From positions 231,270,024 to 231,334,023 of the forward strand of contig NC_134571.1 of NCBI RefSeq assembly GCF_050947875.1: 64,000 bases of DNA, written 5' to 3'. The position numbers and the translations under genes are program-made. Source of the stretch: Dermacentor variabilis. Lineage: Eukaryota > Arthropoda > Arachnida > Ixodida > Ixodidae. This document shows positions 62,243 to 64,000 of this stretch, in pieces (within the stretch, counting starts at the first letter, position 1; the number at the start of each line of letters is the position of its first letter). A model generated the notes under the pieces. It had not been told where the DNA came from. It did no database searches and was given only the letters and a program-made list of their open reading frames with translations.

Positions 62243-64000
62243 ATGTTGTGCAGATCTGAGCAGTTAGGAAAATTTTAGATCATTCCATCCAAACTCGGGA
62301 GCTGTTCGTATCACCAGTTTTAGTGCAAAATAGAAATGTTGGAATCGGTCATGTGCTAGCTGTACCACCACGGCCAACGAATAGTCGTATGCACCGTGGT
62401 ATCTGGTTTATATATTGTAGAATGGACCCCAGGGCGACGCATAAACACGAGGCGGCGAAGAATGAGTCATGTTGTGCAGCGCCTGTGCAGCCAGGAAAAT
62501 TTTAGATCATTCCATCCAAACTCGGGAGCTGTTCGTATCACCAGTTTTAGTGCAAAATAGAAATGTTGGAATCGGTCGTGCGCTAGCTGTACCACCACGG
62601 CCAACGAATAGTCGGATGCACCGTGGTATCGGGTTTATGTTTTGTGGTATGGCCCCCAGGGCGACGCATAAATACGAGTCGAAGAACAATGAATAATGTT
62701 GTGCAGCGCCTGTGGAGCCAGGAAAATTTTAGATCATTCCATCCAAACTCGGGAGCTGTTCGTATCACCAGTTTTAGTGGAAAAGAGAAATGTTGGAATC
62801 GGTTGTGCGCTAGCTGTACCACCACAGTCAACGAATAGTCTCATGCACTGTGGTATCGGGTTTTTGTTTTGTAGAATGGCCCCCAGGGTGACGCATAAAC
62901 ACGAGTCGGTAAAGAATGAGTCATTATGTGCAGCGCCTCTGCCAGCAGGAAAATTTTAAATCATTGCGTCCAAACTGTGGAGCTGTTCGTATCACCAGTT
63001 TTAGTGCAAAAGAGAAATGTTGGAATCACTCGTGCGCAAGCTGTACCACAACGGCCAACGAATAGTCGGATGCACCGTGGTGTCGGGTTGATGTTTTGTA
63101 GAATGGCCCCCAGGGCGACGCATAAACACGAATCGATGAACAATGAATAATGTTGTGTAGCGCCTGTGCGGCCAGGAAAATTTTAGATCATTCCATGAAA
63201 ACTCGGGAGCTGTTCGTATCACCAGTTTTAGTGCAAAATAGAAATGTTGGAATCGGTCGTGCGCTAGCTGTACCACCACGGCCAACGAATAGTCGTATGC
63301 ACCGTGGTATCGGGTATATATATTGTAGAATGGCCCTCAGGGCGACGCATAAACACGAGGCGGCGAAGAATGAGTCATGTTGCGCAGCGCCTGTGCAGCA
63401 AAGGAAAATTTTAGATCATTCCATCCAAACTCGGGAGCTGTTCGTATCACCAGTTTTAGTGCAAAATAGAAATGTTGGAATCGGTCGTGCGCTGGCTGTA
63501 CCACCACGGCCAACGAATAGTCGGATGCACCGTGGTATCGGGTTTATGTTTTGTGGTATGGCCCCCAGAGCGACGCATAAATACGAGTCGATGAACAATG
63601 AATAATGTTGTGCAGCGCCTGTGCAGCCAGGAAAATTTTAGATCATTCCATCCAAACTCGGGAGCTGCTCGTATCACCAGTTTTAGTGGAAAAGAGAAAT
63701 GTTGGAATCGGTCGTGCGATAGCTGTACCACCACGGCTAACGAATAGTCGTATGCACCGTGGTATCGGGTTTGTGTTTTATAGAATGGCCCCCAGAGCGA
63801 CCCAGAAACACGAGTCGACGAACAATGAATAATGTTGTGCAGCGCCTCAGCAGCCAGGAAAATTTTAGATCATGCAATCCAAACTCGCGAGCTGTTCGTA
63901 TCACCAGTTTTAGTGCAAAAGAGAAATGTTGGAATCGGCCGTGCGCTAGCTGTGCCACCACGGCCAACGAATAGTCGGATGCACCGTGGTATCGGGTTTA
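62243..64000 (+). repeat. HOR block 18: A226 B' C' D' E2 F/K L' and partial M
   Basis: Tandem copy of block 17 at an offset of 1,589 bases, including the 228-bp F/K at 63377. It then passes to L' (63605, acccagaaacacg) and a 169-base partial M (63832-64000). The E2-K-L'-M series matches 4385-5065, some 59 kb to the left. Confidence 0.83.

Larger units (their letters stand above)
1..64000. repeat. Tandem satellite array, 227-bp monomer, whole window
   Basis: The same roughly 227-base sequence recurs head-to-tail from the first to the last base, with no inversion, spacer or inserted element. The phase marker gttgtgcag and the strings ggaaaattttagatcatt, gtatcaccag, ttggaatc, gcaccgtggt and acgcataaa recur in nearly every copy. 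I count 281 full monomers and two partial ones. Twelve are 225 bp, ten 226 bp, three 228 bp and the rest 227 bp, which sums exactly to the window. Classes differ by about 5-15% and repeat in a fixed order, so the array is built of higher-order repeats. No gene, tRNA, rRNA or mobile element is visible. Such arrays are typical of eukaryotic centromeric or other heterochromatin. The location and the species are not shown by the sequence. Confidence 0.97.

Noticed and set aside
1..64000. CRISPR array
   Set aside because: Direct repeats are 227 bp with no unique spacers between them; all of the sequence is repeat.
1..64000. Ribosomal DNA, tRNA or other RNA gene cluster in tandem
   Set aside because: No segment resembles rRNA, 5S promoter boxes or tRNA structure, and the monomer lacks an obvious transcription unit.
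1..64000. Primate alpha satellite or another satellite I could name
   Set aside because: The 227-bp length and the sequence do not match the 171-bp alpha monomer or any satellite I can recall with certainty. I leave the family unnamed.
1..64000. Array structure as an assembly artefact
   Set aside because: Not fully excluded. However, copies differ by ordered, class-specific variants and private changes rather than by exact copying, and chimeric joins are in register at different points, which argues for real sequence. Read-level support would decide.

Overview
The whole 64 kb window is one uninterrupted tandem satellite array. Its monomer is 227 bp, and every copy lies head-to-tail on the same strand. 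Taking the conserved start of the monomer (atgttgtgcag or its variants) as position 1, I count 281 complete monomers plus a 75-base partial at the left edge and a 169-base partial at the right edge. The length ledger closes exactly. Almost all monomers are 227 bp; twelve are 225 bp, ten are 226 bp and three are 228 bp, and these sum to 64,000. I see no protein-coding gene, RNA gene, transposable element, CRISPR array, unique spacer or inverted segment anywhere. The many short open frames are periodic by-products of the repeat.

Organism: an array like this is eukaryotic heterochromatin, centromeric, pericentromeric or subtelomeric. I do not recognise the satellite family and cannot name the species. 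By hand count one monomer (303-529) is 48% GC with 16 CpG where about 13 are expected. There is thus no sign of methylation-driven CpG loss, which fits a lightly methylated genome such as many invertebrates but does not prove it.

Layout: the monomers fall into recurring classes, named here A to Q with primed sub-variants, arranged as higher-order repeats (HORs). A seven-monomer unit of about 1.59 kb (A-B-C-D-E-F-G or its paralogue A226-B'-C'-D'-E'-F'-N) looks like the basic HOR. It is seen as direct tandem or adjacent units at 0.1-6.65 kb and at 60.65-64 kb. From 6,654 to 31,386 the array consists of three related super-units: X (21 monomers, 4,765 bp), Y (19 monomers, 4,311 bp) and Z (24 monomers, 5,446 bp), in the order X-Y-Z-X-Z. 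X plus Z makes a 10,211-bp super-period. Y equals Z without its last five monomers. From about 34.1 kb new classes (P, Q and the 226-bp A variant) take over, and the order is rearranged by tandem duplications of 2,495 bp (junction near 34.92 kb) and 5,673 bp (junction at 42,674-42,680). From 51 to 60.6 kb come shorter, more individual blocks.

Mechanism read from the sequence: many monomers are chimeras, with the left part of one class joined in register to the right part of another. They mark unequal crossovers. One 67-bp or longer tract at 52,697-52,763 looks like gene conversion without length change. Private mutations shared at exact duplication offsets let the duplications be ordered in time. 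The strongest result is this resolved, multi-level HOR architecture. A possible conserved hairpin with one compensatory change, and a weak CENP-B-box-like motif, are more speculative.
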